From Variovorax boronicumulans (GTDB taxonomy: Bacteria > Pseudomonadota > Gammaproteobacteria > Burkholderiales > Burkholderiaceae_C), in the NCBI RefSeq assembly GCF_029892485.1, contig NZ_JARXVG010000003.1:434001-498000 (forward strand): DNA of 64,000 nucleotides, given 5' to 3'. Both the position numbers and the translations under genes were made by a program. Positions 51,396 through 62,810 of the stretch are shown here, one piece after another (within the stretch, counting starts at the first letter, position 1; each line of letters opens with the position of its first letter). The notes under the pieces are model-generated. The model saw only the letters and a program-made list of their open reading frames with translations, was not told the origin of the DNA and searched no databases.

Positions 51396-53285
51396 TCACA
51401 CATTGCTGGTCGCGCGGACTTCCTCGATGCTCGTCTGTCCGGCCAGCACCTTCTCGATGCCGTCCTGACGCAGCGTGCGCATGCCTTCGCGCAGCGCCGC
51501 CTGCTGCAGTTCCTCGGCGCGCGCGCCGCCCTGCACCAGGCGGCGAAGGGTCTTGGACATCACCATCAGCTCGTGGATGCCGACGCGGCCCTTGAAGCCG
51601 GTGTCCCCGCAATGCGGGCATCCGGTGCTGGTGAAGGTGTGCAGCCGGCCGTCGTGCCCATGGCGTGCGATCCAGTCGTCGTGCACGGCCTTGCGCTCGG
51701 CGGGGGGGGACTCCGCGCCGAAGGCGTGCATGTAGTCGGCCAGCAGTTCCTCGACCTTTTCCGGGCTCGCGGGCGCGCTGGTGGTGCACTGGCTGCACAG
51801 GCGCCGCACCAGCCGCTGCGCCAGCACCGCCAGCAGCGAGTCGGCGAAATTGAAGGGGTCCATGCCCATGTCCAGCAGGCGGGTCACGGTCTCGGGGGCG
51901 CTGTTGGTGTGCAGGGTCGAGAGCACGAGGTGGCCGGTCAATGAGGCCTCGATGGCGGTTCCGGCGGTCTCCGCGTCGCGGATTTCGCCCACCATGATCA
52001 CATCGGGATCGGCGCGCACGAAGGCCCGCAGCGCCTTGGCAAAGGTCCAGTCGATGCGGGGGTTGACCTGCACTTGCCGCAGGCCCGCCTGCGTGATCTC
52101 GATGGGGTCTTCCGCGGTCCAGATCTTTCGCTCGGGCGTGTTGATGTGCATCAGCGCCGAATGCAGCGTGGTGGTCTTGCCCGAACCCGTCGGCCCCACG
52201 CACAGCACCATGCCGTAGGGGCGCTCGATGGCCTGGGTGAGCTGCGCGAGATTGCGCGGCGACAGGCCCAGCTGGCTCATCGGAATGGGCTTGGCGGACG
52301 CAAGGATGCGCATGACCACGTCCTCGAGGCCGTTGTTGGTCGGGATGGTGGCCACGCGCAGCTCGATGCGGTGCTGCGGCGAGTACTTGCCGAAGTTGAT
52401 CTTGCCGTCCTGCGGCTTGCGCTTCTCGCTGATGTCCAGGTCGCACATGATCTTGATGCGCGCGACCACCGCGTTGCGGTAGCTGGAGGGAAGCTCCAGG
52501 TAGGTGTAGAGCCGCCCATCGCGGCGAAACCGGATGCGGGTCTTGTCGTTGCCTGGCGAGCTTTCGATGTGGATGTCCGATGCGCCCTCGCGGTGCGCTT
52601 CCAGGATCATGCTGTTGATCATGCGCACGAGCGAGTTGTCCGATTGCTCGATCGGCGCCTCGGTGCTGGCGGCGACCGAGCGGCCCTCCTTCTCGAGCGT
52701 TTCGAGCAGCTCGCTGGTGCCGGCCATGTCGAACTCCAGCGGCCGCATCGGATCGAGGCTGGCCGAGCGCGCCGCCGCGGGCTCGCCGAGTTTCTCGTAG
52801 GCTCGTTGCAGCACGCCGTCCAGGTCGAGGCATTTGCCGAGGACCGGAATCACCTTCACCTGGGCGATGAACTCCACCTCGTCGATCGCGGCGTGCCGGC
52901 TGGCGGGGTCGTCCAATGCGACGACCAGGCGCCCCTCGTGCAGCATCAGCGGCATCACCTGGAGCCGCTGGGCCGCGGCGTGGCCGATCTTGCGCAGGGC
53001 CTCCGCGGCCGGCGCGAACAGGTGCAGGTTCACCAGCGGGTAGCCCATCTTGTGCACCAGCGCCGTCTGCAGCTGGGCGCGGCTGACCAAGCCCATGCGC
53101 ACCAGCGTTTCGCCCAGGGGCACCTGGGGAGTGAGCTGCTGCTGCGCGAGCGCGGTGCGCAGCTGCTCGTCGGTGATCATGCCCAGCGACATCAGCGCCT
53201 GGCCGATGCGCGCGATCGGCATGCGGCTCTGGGCGGCGAGTTCGGTCAGCAGTTGTTCGGGTGTGGTGACTTCGGTGGATGTCAT
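51396..53285 (-). CDS. GspE/PilB-type secretion or pilus ATPase with MshEN-like N-terminus
   Basis: The 629-residue protein has two tandem motifs at the N-terminus, RIGQALMSLGMITDEQL near 26-42 and PLGETLVRMGLVSRAQL near 56-72, of the MshEN type that binds c-di-GMP. The second lacks the leading Arg. The ATPase domain has Walker A GPTGSGKTTT, a Walker B-like DPDVIMVGEIRD, and a zinc-type CSQC/CPHC pair. No pilin, PilC or GspF gene is adjacent, so the machinery it drives lies elsewhere. The gene follows the GGDEF gene by 90 bp on the same strand. Confidence 0.87.
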   Translation of the reverse strand: MTSTEVTTPEQLLTELAAQSRMPIARIGQALMSLGMITDEQLRTALAQQQLTPQVPLGETLVRMGLVSRAQLQTALVHKMGYPLVNLHLFAPAAEALRKIGHAAAQRLQVMPLMLHEGRLVVALDDPASRHAAIDEVEFIAQVKVIPVLGKCLDLDGVLQRAYEKLGEPAAARSASLDPMRPLEFDMAGTSELLETLEKEGRSVAASTEAPIEQSDNSLVRMINSMILEAHREGASDIHIESSPGNDKTRIRFRRDGRLYTYLELPSSYRNAVVARIKIMCDLDISEKRKPQDGKINFGKYSPQHRIELRVATIPTNNGLEDVVMRILASAKPIPMSQLGLSPRNLAQLTQAIERPYGMVLCVGPTGSGKTTTLHSALMHINTPERKIWTAEDPIEITQAGLRQVQVNPRIDWTFAKALRAFVRADPDVIMVGEIRDAETAGTAIEASLTGHLVLSTLHTNSAPETVTRLLDMGMDPFNFADSLLAVLAQRLVRRLCSQCTTSAPASPEKVEELLADYMHAFGAESPPAERKAVHDDWIARHGHDGRLHTFTSTGCPHCGDTGFKGRVGIHELMVMSKTLRRLVQGGARAEELQQAALREGMRTLRQDGIEKVLAGQTSIEEVRATSNV

Positions 53286-53375
53286 GCAATGGTTCCTCTT
53301 GTTCTGGCGGTTCTGTTCCGGCGCCCGATGGCGTGGAACGCGCTGCGGCCGGAGCCGCGGAATGCAGGCGATGAA

Positions 53376-56300
53376 TCAGACGGAAAACTCGAACCTGTTC
53401 CTCCCCGCCGACTTTGCCGCATAGAGCGCGCTGTCCGCACGGGCCAGCAATTCCTCGGCAGTGAAGGAGGCAATGTCCCCTTCGCGAAATACCACGCCGA
53501 TGCTGGTCGTGACCCGCAGCGACCGGCCGTCGATGCGGAACGCGGGAGCGCGGACCCGATCGAGGATCTTCTGCGCCACGGCCGCCGCCGCCTCCCGCGC
53601 ATGCAGGTTCTCCAGCACGACGATGAACTCGTCCCCCGCAAGCCGCGCCACGGTGTCGGTGCTTCGCACGCTGGCCCGCAGCCGGTCGGCGTATTCGGTC
53701 AGCACGCTGTCGCCGCTCGCATGGCCCAGGGTGTCGTTGATGGACTTGAATGCGTCGATGTCCAGGAACATCAGGGCCATCGCGCTTCCCGTGCGCTGCG
53801 CGCGCAGGATCGCCGCGGGCAGGAGCTCGTTCAAGGCGAGCCGGTTCGGCAGGCCCGTGAGCGTGTCGAGCCGGGCCAGTTCGATCAGCTGGTTCTCCAC
53901 GGCCTTCAGCGCGGTGATGTCGAGGCTCAGCGAGAAGATGCCGCGGGTCGTTCCATCCGCCGCCTTGTCGGGCACGTAGCTCGTGCGGGTCACCCGAACC
54001 TGATCCTTTGTCTTGGTCTCTGCATCGAACTCGACCCGCTCACCGCCCAGCGCCCGCGCGATCATGCCCTTGCGCATGGAATAGAACTCGAAGCCAGCCA
54101 CTTCGCTGATGTGGCGGCCCAGAAGCTCCGCGGGCTCGACATCGAGCCACTCTCGGTAGGTGCCGTTGGCGAAGGCCACTTTCTCCTCGCGATCGATGTA
54201 GGTGATGAGCGCGGGCAGGTTGTCGGTGATGGTGCGCAGACGTTCCTCGCTCTCGGTGCGCTGCAGCTCCGCCTGCTTCAGCGCCGTGATGTTGAAGGTC
54301 ATGAGGTAGAACCCCAGCACGCGGCCCGCGAGGTCCTTGTCCGGTATCAGGTGCGCCTGGAAGTAGCCGTCCCTGCCATGCAGCGGCGCATGAACGGGAA
54401 AGCGCACCTGCTTGCCCGCGAGCACCACGGGGATGTACGGCGCGTGCTGCCTGTACATCGATTCGCCCAGGGCCGACCGCAGCGTGACGCCGTCCAGCGG
54501 ACGGTCGCCATGGTCCGCCCACTGCCGCGCGCGGTTGTTGGCGTAGAGGCAGTTCTCCTCGCTGTCGAAATAGCCGACCAGGGCGGGAATGCTGTCGGTC
54601 ACGTCGCGCAGCCGCTTCTGCTGCTCGGTCAGGGCCTTGCGCACGTTCACTTCGTCGGTGATGTCGAAGGTCATCGCGAAGACGCCCTGCACCGCGCCGC
54701 TCGCGTCCTGGTCGGGAATGTAGTGGGCCTTGTAGGTGCGGTCGCCGACGCCGAGCGCCGGGTCGCCGTTCTTCTCGATGACCACCGTCTCGCCCGCCAG
54801 GGCGCGCCGGATCCAGGGCTCGACGACGGCGAAATCCGTCGGCCCGCGCACCTCGGGCATCGACTGGCCGACCATCGAATCCTTCCGGTGCAGCGCCTTG
54901 ATGTGGGCGTTCACGAAGGTGTAGTGCAACGACGCATCGACGTGCGACACCAGTGCCGGAATGTTGTCCGCGATGGTGCGGACCTTTGCCTCGCTGTGCG
55001 CCAGGCTGGCCTCGGTGCGCTTGTGCTCCGTCACGTCGAAGGTCATGGCGTAGTAGCCGCGGTACTGCCCGGCCTGGTCGAGGTCGGGGATCAGGTCGGT
55101 CTGGAAGAAGTGCTCCTGCCCATCGGGCCCCGACGCATCGCGCCGCTCGAAGGTGACCGGCTTGCCCGCCGCCACGCGCTGGAGGCCCGCTGCAAGGGCC
55201 GCATCGTCGCCGGGGCTGTTCATGCTCTGCACCGGCTGCCCGATGAGCTGCGCCGCGCCCTGGCCCAGCTTCTCGCACAGGCGGGCGTTCACGAAGGTGT
55301 AGCGGCCCTGCGCATCGGCATGCGAGACCATGGCGGGGAGGTTGTCGGTGATGTCGCGCAGGAACTTCTCGCTCGCCTGCCGCTGCCGCATCAGGCGGTC
55401 GAAGGTGCGCGACAGGTCGCCGATTTCATCGTTGGTGTATTTGCGCAGCGCCGCCACCTCGGCCGGTGCGGCCTGCGCGTCCAGCATGTGCCGGTGCAAC
55501 GCCGTGACGGGCTTGAGCTGCCGCCGCACGACGGCCAGCGCGATCGCCCCGGCCAGCAGCGCGAGCACGAGAGCCCCCGCCCAGGCCGCGCGCTCGATGG
55601 CATCGACGTGCGCAAACGCCTCGTCGCGCGGATACATGGCGCCCATGATCCAGTCGGCCTGCCGCAAGCGCCTGAAGGCATAGAGGCCGTGCACGCCCGC
55701 GCGGTTGACGCCCTCGGTCGCACCTTCGAAGCCCGCGATCGCGCGTTCGATCTCGGGGTTGCGCGCCGTGTCCGGGCTCGCTGCATTGGAACCCCGCTCT
55801 TCGCGCGGATGGTCGATCACGACGCCGTCCGTCGTGGTGATGAACAGGTATCCGGTGTCGCCGAACCTCACGCCGGCCAACTCACCGAGGATGTTGCGGT
55901 CCTTCAGGTTGATGGAGCCGCTGATCACGAACTGCACCTGGCCCTCTTCGTCCAGGACCGGCTCGGTGATCGCCACCTGCGCCAGGCCGTTGATCCGGTT
56001 GCGGTAGGGCTGCGAGGTCACGCCCGCCTTGGCGGCCACCGTGTCCTGGAAATACGCGCGATCCTTGAGATTCACCCGGCCGATCGGGTCGGCGCCGTTG
56101 AGGTTGGCCACCAGGTTGCCTTGCATGTCGATGAAGGACACGTTGTCGAACGCCTCGCGCAAGGACTTGTGGCGCTCCAGGAAGGCCTGCAACGGCGCCG
56201 CATCCGGCAGCTGCAGCGCCTCCGCGCTGTCGCCGAAGGTCTTGAGCAGCGTGCGCCGGCTGACGAACTTTTGGTCTACCGCATCCGCCAGGGCCGAGAC

Positions 56301-56465
56301 GCGCGCGAACTCGTCCTTGGCAATCGACTCCCGCATGCTGGTCTTGACGAATTGCAGTGCAACGGTGGCTACGGCGAATGTGGCTGCCAGCACCACGGCG
56401 GCAACGCCAAGGCTCAGGCGTGTGTGCAAGCCAATACGGAATTTTCTGGAACCTGGTGGATTCAT
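53376..56465 (-). CDS. Membrane diguanylate cyclase with dCache, HAMP, four PAS and GGDEF domains
   Basis: The 1029-residue protein has, in order: one N-terminal helix, a periplasmic dCache-type sensor to about residue 285, a second helix (GALVLALLAGAIALAVV), a HAMP-like segment, and four PAS domains. Each PAS domain starts with a near-identical IPALVSHVD-like repeat (NLPAMVSHAD, NIPALVSHVD, SIPALVGYFD, NLPALITYID). The C-terminal GGDEF domain carries AGDEF in place of GGDEF, with an intact I-site RSTD five residues before. AGDEF variants can be active. It probably makes c-di-GMP for the neighbouring MshEN-like ATPase. Confidence 0.88.
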   Translation of the reverse strand: MNPPGSRKFRIGLHTRLSLGVAAVVLAATFAVATVALQFVKTSMRESIAKDEFARVSALADAVDQKFVSRRTLLKTFGDSAEALQLPDAAPLQAFLERHKSLREAFDNVSFIDMQGNLVANLNGADPIGRVNLKDRAYFQDTVAAKAGVTSQPYRNRINGLAQVAITEPVLDEEGQVQFVISGSINLKDRNILGELAGVRFGDTGYLFITTTDGVVIDHPREERGSNAASPDTARNPEIERAIAGFEGATEGVNRAGVHGLYAFRRLRQADWIMGAMYPRDEAFAHVDAIERAAWAGALVLALLAGAIALAVVRRQLKPVTALHRHMLDAQAAPAEVAALRKYTNDEIGDLSRTFDRLMRQRQASEKFLRDITDNLPAMVSHADAQGRYTFVNARLCEKLGQGAAQLIGQPVQSMNSPGDDAALAAGLQRVAAGKPVTFERRDASGPDGQEHFFQTDLIPDLDQAGQYRGYYAMTFDVTEHKRTEASLAHSEAKVRTIADNIPALVSHVDASLHYTFVNAHIKALHRKDSMVGQSMPEVRGPTDFAVVEPWIRRALAGETVVIEKNGDPALGVGDRTYKAHYIPDQDASGAVQGVFAMTFDITDEVNVRKALTEQQKRLRDVTDSIPALVGYFDSEENCLYANNRARQWADHGDRPLDGVTLRSALGESMYRQHAPYIPVVLAGKQVRFPVHAPLHGRDGYFQAHLIPDKDLAGRVLGFYLMTFNITALKQAELQRTESEERLRTITDNLPALITYIDREEKVAFANGTYREWLDVEPAELLGRHISEVAGFEFYSMRKGMIARALGGERVEFDAETKTKDQVRVTRTSYVPDKAADGTTRGIFSLSLDITALKAVENQLIELARLDTLTGLPNRLALNELLPAAILRAQRTGSAMALMFLDIDAFKSINDTLGHASGDSVLTEYADRLRASVRSTDTVARLAGDEFIVVLENLHAREAAAAVAQKILDRVRAPAFRIDGRSLRVTTSIGVVFREGDIASFTAEELLARADSALYAAKSAGRNRFEFSV

Positions 56466-56565
56466 TGACCTGCGTAGTGCATCGCAACCAAGGAGCTGGC
56501 GCAGTTCGCCAAGGTAGGCGTTCCAGGGGAGAAGCGCAAGTAGCCGTTTTCCCGATCCGGCGTAG

Positions 56566-58961
<2,396 letters not shown>

Positions 58962-59058
58962 GGTGCGGCGAAGTCTCCGTCGTTGCCAAGGTTTTGAAAA
59001 TCAGAAAATAATGAGTGAACCGTCCAGAAAAACAGGACGATCAGAAAAGGATGAATCC

Positions 59059-60018
59059 ATGTCCCAGGTGATGTTCGATCTCGACGTGCTGCGCAGCTTT
59101 TCCACCGGCATCGCGCTCGGCAGCTATGCCCGGGCCGCCGACCGGCTGGGCCGCTCGACCTCCGCGGTGAGCGCGCAACTCAAGAAGCTGGAGGCGCAGG
59201 CCGGCACCGTGCTGTTCCGCAAGGCCGGCCGCGGGCTGGAGCTCACCGACGCCGGCGAAACCCTGCTGGCCTACGCCCACCGCATGCTCGAACTCAACGA
59301 AGAGGCGAGCGCCGCCATGCGCGGCGCCGACCTGCAGGGCTGGGTGCGGCTCGGCCTGCAGGAAGACTTCGGCGAGACGCTGCTGCCCGCGGTGCTCGGA
59401 CGCTTTGCGCGCGCGCATCCCAAGGTGCGCATCGAGGCCTGCGTGGCGCGCAGCAGCGAGTTGCGCGAGCGGCTGGAACTCGGGCAGTTGGACCTCGCTC
59501 TGGCGTGGGACGCAGGCGATCAGCCGCCGTCGTTGCATGCCGAGCGCGTGGCGCGCCTGCCGCTGCAATGGATCGGCCCCGCATCCGGCGGCGCGCTCGA
59601 TGCGGCCTGGTGGAAGGAGCGAGAGCGCCGCGAAGGCGGAAGTCGCGGCGCGCGCAAGTCCAAGGAGCCGCTGCCGCTGGTGCTGCTCGACGCGCCGTGC
59701 CCGCTGCGCGACATCGTCACCAAGGCGCTCGACCGCGCCGGCGTGCCGTGGCGCCACGCGTTCACGAGCGCCAGCCTCGCGGCCCTGTGGGCGGCCAGCT
59801 CGGCGGGCCTCGGCCTGACCGTGCGCACACCTTTTGGGCTGCCCTCGCATGTGCGTGCCATCGACCGCACGGCGATCGGCCTGCCGGCACTGCCCCAGAT
59901 GTCGATGGCGCTCTATCGCGCGCAGGCCAACGCCGAAGCGCCCGTGGGCCGGCTGGCCACGCTGCTGCTGGAGGCTGTGCGGCAGCATGTGCAGGTCGAT
60001 GCGTCGCCGCTGCACTGA
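59059..60018 (+). CDS. LysR-family regulator divergent from the MFS gene
   Basis: The 319-residue protein has the HTH DVLRSFSTGIALGSYARAADRLG and STSAVSAQLKKLEAQ and an effector domain with an inserted basic stretch (RREGGSRGARKSKE). The ATG at 59059 is preceded by AAAGGA; an in-frame ATG at 59011 adds 16 charged residues. It probably controls the MFS gene. The 97-bp divergent gap has repeated ATCAGAAAA words. Confidence 0.85.
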   Translation: MSQVMFDLDVLRSFSTGIALGSYARAADRLGRSTSAVSAQLKKLEAQAGTVLFRKAGRGLELTDAGETLLAYAHRMLELNEEASAAMRGADLQGWVRLGLQEDFGETLLPAVLGRFARAHPKVRIEACVARSSELRERLELGQLDLALAWDAGDQPPSLHAERVARLPLQWIGPASGGALDAAWWKERERREGGSRGARKSKEPLPLVLLDAPCPLRDIVTKALDRAGVPWRHAFTSASLAALWAASSAGLGLTVRTPFGLPSHVRAIDRTAIGLPALPQMSMALYRAQANAEAPVGRLATLLLEAVRQHVQVDASPLH

Positions 60019-60056
60019 GAAACGCCTCGCGCCAGGGCCTGCCCTAAAATCCGCAC

Positions 60057-60092
60057 CCCGCAGCTGGGCGTCCCGGCCGGCTGCGGGTTTTT
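60057..60092 (+). terminator. Rho-independent terminator after the LysR gene
   Basis: CCCGCAGC and GCTGCGGG form a perfect 8-bp stem with a 15-base loop, followed by five T. A TAAAAT word just upstream (60045-60050) could be a -10 element, in which case a transcript of the next gene would begin close to the hairpin. Confidence 0.75.
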
Positions 60093-60121
60093 GCTTTTCC
60101 GGGGCCATGTAGAGGACCACC

Positions 60122-61222
60122 ATGTACAAAAACCTCGCGGGCCGCGCCGTTCTGGCGTGGGCAGCCGCCTGTTTTCTATCTCCCGCTTTTTCGCAACCGC
60201 AGGCACCGAAGGCGCCGCTGAAGATCGGCTTCGTCTACGTCGCGCCGGTCACCGATGCCGGCTGGGTGCGCCAGCATGAGGAGGGCCGCAAGGCCGTCGA
60301 TGCGGCGCTCGGTGCGAAGGTGAAGACCACCTTCGTCGAGAACGTGGCCGAAGGCGCCGATGCCGAGCGCGTGATCCGCGACCTCGCGCAGCAGGGCAAC
60401 CAGCTGATCTTCACGCCCAGCTTCGGCTACATGGAGCCGACGCTCAAGGTGGCGCGCGATTTTCCCGATGTGAAGTTCGAGTCGATCACCGGCTACAAGC
60501 AGACGCCGAATGTGGCAACGGCTAATGCGCGCTACTACGAAGGCCGCTATCTCGCGGGCATCGCGGCAGGGCGCATGACGAAGACGAATGTCGCGGGCTA
60601 TGTGGCGGGCTTTCCGATTCCCGAGGTGCTGCAGGGCATCAACGCGTTCACGCTTGGCATGCGCTCGGTGAACCCGAATGCGAAGGTGGTCGTGGTGTGG
60701 CTCAACGAGTGGTTCGATCCGCCCAAGGAGCGCGACGCGGCAATGGCGCTCTTCAACCAGAACGCCGACGTCGTCGCCTTCCACACCGGCTCCACGGCGG
60801 TGATGGCCGCGGCGCAGGAGCGCGGCAAGATGGCCATTGCGTACCACTCCGACATGCGCAAGATCGCGCCCGATGCGCAGATCGTCGCGGTCACCCACCA
60901 GTGGGGTGGCTACTACACGCAGCGCGCGAAGGCGGTGCTCGACGGCAGCTGGAAGAGCGCCAACCTCTGGGGCGGCGTGAAGGAAGGAATGATCCGCGTC
61001 GGCGACTTCGGCACCAAGGTGCCCAAGGCCGTGCAGCAGGAAGTGCTGACACGGCAGCAGGACATCGCGGCCGGCAAGCTGCAGCCGTTTCGCGCGGTGG
61101 CGGCCGATGTGCGCGACAACGAGGGCCACGTCGTGATCGCCAAGGGTGCGCAACTGAGCGACGAGCAGATTCTCAAGATGAACTGGCTGGTCGATGGCGT
61201 GCAGGGCCGCGTGACGCGCTGA
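60122..61222 (+). CDS. BMP-family periplasmic binding protein, orphan paralogue
   Basis: The 366-residue protein has a Sec signal ending near AFSQ with no lipobox, unlike the paralogue at 43230. Shared motifs include YVAPVTDAGWVRQHEEGRKA, FTPSFGYMEPTLKV and WLNEWFDPPKERDA. No ABC permease is adjacent. It may deliver a second purine-type ligand to the transporter encoded at 39416-43179. Its stop touches the stop of the convergent LysR gene. Confidence 0.88.
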   Translation: MYKNLAGRAVLAWAAACFLSPAFSQPQAPKAPLKIGFVYVAPVTDAGWVRQHEEGRKAVDAALGAKVKTTFVENVAEGADAERVIRDLAQQGNQLIFTPSFGYMEPTLKVARDFPDVKFESITGYKQTPNVATANARYYEGRYLAGIAAGRMTKTNVAGYVAGFPIPEVLQGINAFTLGMRSVNPNAKVVVVWLNEWFDPPKERDAAMALFNQNADVVAFHTGSTAVMAAAQERGKMAIAYHSDMRKIAPDAQIVAVTHQWGGYYTQRAKAVLDGSWKSANLWGGVKEGMIRVGDFGTKVPKAVQQEVLTRQQDIAAGKLQPFRAVAADVRDNEGHVVIAKGAQLSDEQILKMNWLVDGVQGRVTR

Positions 61223-62104
61223 TCAACCCAGCCGCTCGACCACGAAGTCGACGAAGGTGCGCAGCTTGGCGCTCGGCCGCGCCTCGGGCAATCGCATGAT
61301 GTGCACCTGGCGCGTCGGCAGTTCCCACTCCGGAAGCAGCTGAACCACCTGGCCCGAGGCCAGGGCGGGGCCGAGCAGCGCATCGGCCTGCACGATCACC
61401 CCCACGCCGGCCATCGCGGCCGCCAGCAACGCCTGCCCGTTGTTGGTGGTGAGCGGGCCGCGCACGGGCACATGCACCGTCTGGCCGTCGCGCGTGAAGC
61501 GCCATGAATGGTCCGGGCCCCAGGTGGCGAAGCCCAGCAGCGGAAAAGCCTCGAGGTCCGACGGGTGCTTCGGCTGGCCGTGGCGCGCGACCCATGCGGG
61601 GCTCGCGACCGCGAACATGCGCGCCAGGGCGAGCGGCCGCGCGATGAGGCGTTCATCGACCGCCGCGCCCGATCGGATGCCGCAGTCGAAACCCTCTTCG
61701 GCCAGATCGACCACGCGATCGTTGAGCACCAGGTCCACCTTCACCTGCGGATACGCCGCGATGTAGTCGCCGATCACCGGGGTGAGCCGGTGCGCGCCGT
61801 AGGCCACCGGCGCCGTGACGCGCAGCACACCTTGCGGCATGGCGCGCAGCGACTCGGCCACGCCATCGGCGGTGTGCACGCTCGCGAGCACGTCGCGGCA
61901 GCGCTCCAGGTAGGCCGCACCGATTTCGGTGAGCGCATGGCGCCGCGTGGTGCGCTCCAGCAGGCGCGCGCCCAACTGGTCTTCGAGCGCGCGGATGTGC
62001 TTGCCGACCATCACGGCCGAGAGATCGAGCGCCTCGGCTGCCGCCGCAAAGCTGCCCGCATCGACCGTCGCGACGAAGACTTCCATGGCGCGCAGCTTGT
62101 CCAT
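61223..62104 (-). CDS. LysR-family regulator divergent from the SDR/beta-propeller pair
   Basis: The 293-residue protein has the HTH AMEVFVATVDAGSFAAAAEALDLS and HIRALEDQLGARLLERTTRR, typical of the subgroup that controls a divergent oxidoreductase gene. The shared gap is 100 bp and contains an AATTGCC palindrome. It probably represses or activates the neighbouring short-chain dehydrogenase-like gene. Confidence 0.88.
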   Translation of the reverse strand: MDKLRAMEVFVATVDAGSFAAAAEALDLSAVMVGKHIRALEDQLGARLLERTTRRHALTEIGAAYLERCRDVLASVHTADGVAESLRAMPQGVLRVTAPVAYGAHRLTPVIGDYIAAYPQVKVDLVLNDRVVDLAEEGFDCGIRSGAAVDERLIARPLALARMFAVASPAWVARHGQPKHPSDLEAFPLLGFATWGPDHSWRFTRDGQTVHVPVRGPLTTNNGQALLAAAMAGVGVIVQADALLGPALASGQVVQLLPEWELPTRQVHIMRLPEARPSAKLRTFVDFVVERLG

Positions 62105-62124
62105 ATTAAGAACCCAGAGTTTCG

Positions 62125-62147
62125 AATTGCCGAACCGGATGGCAATT
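62125..62147. promoter_or_regulatory. AATTGCC-N9-GGCAATT palindrome, LysR operator candidate
   Basis: Perfect 7-bp arms in the divergent gap, 20 bp before the LysR start and 57 bp before the SDR start. The spacing fits the T-N11-A type LysR box. Confidence 0.55.
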
Positions 62148-62204
62148 TATCAAACTATCCGTTCGCAAAACAATGGCGCTTCCGATTCATTGAAAGAGGC
62201 TGTC

Positions 62205-62810
62205 ATGAAGATTCTTGTTGTGGGCGCTACCGGTGCCATAGGCAGTGCAGTAGCCGGAGTGCTGGCCGAGCGCGGGCATGAAGTAGTGCGGGCAGGGCGT
62301 ATGCGCGGTGACCTGCAGGTCGACATCACGAGCGATGCGAGCGTCGAAGCGCTGTATGCGGCGGTGGGGTGTGTCGATGCGATCGTCTCGGCGGCGGGTG
62401 GCCTGTTCTTCGGGCCGCTCGCTGAAACGCGACCGGCCGATTTCAACATCGGGCTGCAAGACAAGCTGCTCGGCCAAGTGCGGCTTGCGCTGCTGGGACA
62501 ACACATGCTGGCCGATGGCGGCTCGATCACGCTGACCACGGGCGTGGCGGCCGAAGACCCGGTTCGCGGGGGAAGCAATGCGGCGGCAGCGAATGCGGGC
62601 CTCGAGGGTTTCGTGAAGGCTGCGGCGATCGAGCTGCCACGGGGCCTTCGCATCAACGCGGTGAGTCCGACGCTGCTGACCGAATCGTTGGCTGCATATG
62701 GCGCGCTCTTTCCGGGCGTCGAAACCGTACCTGCCGCGCGCGTGGCGCTGGCTTATGTGCGCAGCATCGAAGGACCGCTGACGGGGCGCGTGTTTCGCGT
62801 GTGGCAATGA
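62205..62810 (+). CDS. Short-chain dehydrogenase-like protein without the YxxxK motif
   Basis: The 201-residue protein has a clear NAD(P)-binding VVGATGAIGSAVAG at the N-terminus and the late INAVSPTLLTES segment of SDRs. The usual catalytic Tyr and Lys are missing: the equivalent stretch reads GGSNAAAANAGLEGFV. I recall a small family of about 200 residues with this change, so it is probably not a mutant. It may bind NAD(P) without classic SDR chemistry. The last bases overlap the next gene (ATGA). Confidence 0.82.
   Translation: MKILVVGATGAIGSAVAGVLAERGHEVVRAGRMRGDLQVDITSDASVEALYAAVGCVDAIVSAAGGLFFGPLAETRPADFNIGLQDKLLGQVRLALLGQHMLADGGSITLTTGVAAEDPVRGGSNAAAANAGLEGFVKAAAIELPRGLRINAVSPTLLTESLAAYGALFPGVETVPAARVALAYVRSIEGPLTGRVFRVWQ

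Noticed and set aside
52074..56468. Open frame of about 1460 codons antisense to the ATPase and GGDEF genes
   Set aside because: Crosses two well-supported genes, has repetitive Arg/His/Ala composition and no family motif.
60040..60121. Possible riboswitch ahead of the second BMP gene
   Set aside because: The only clear structure is a hairpin with T run that fits a terminator for the LysR gene; no purine-riboswitch core is visible.
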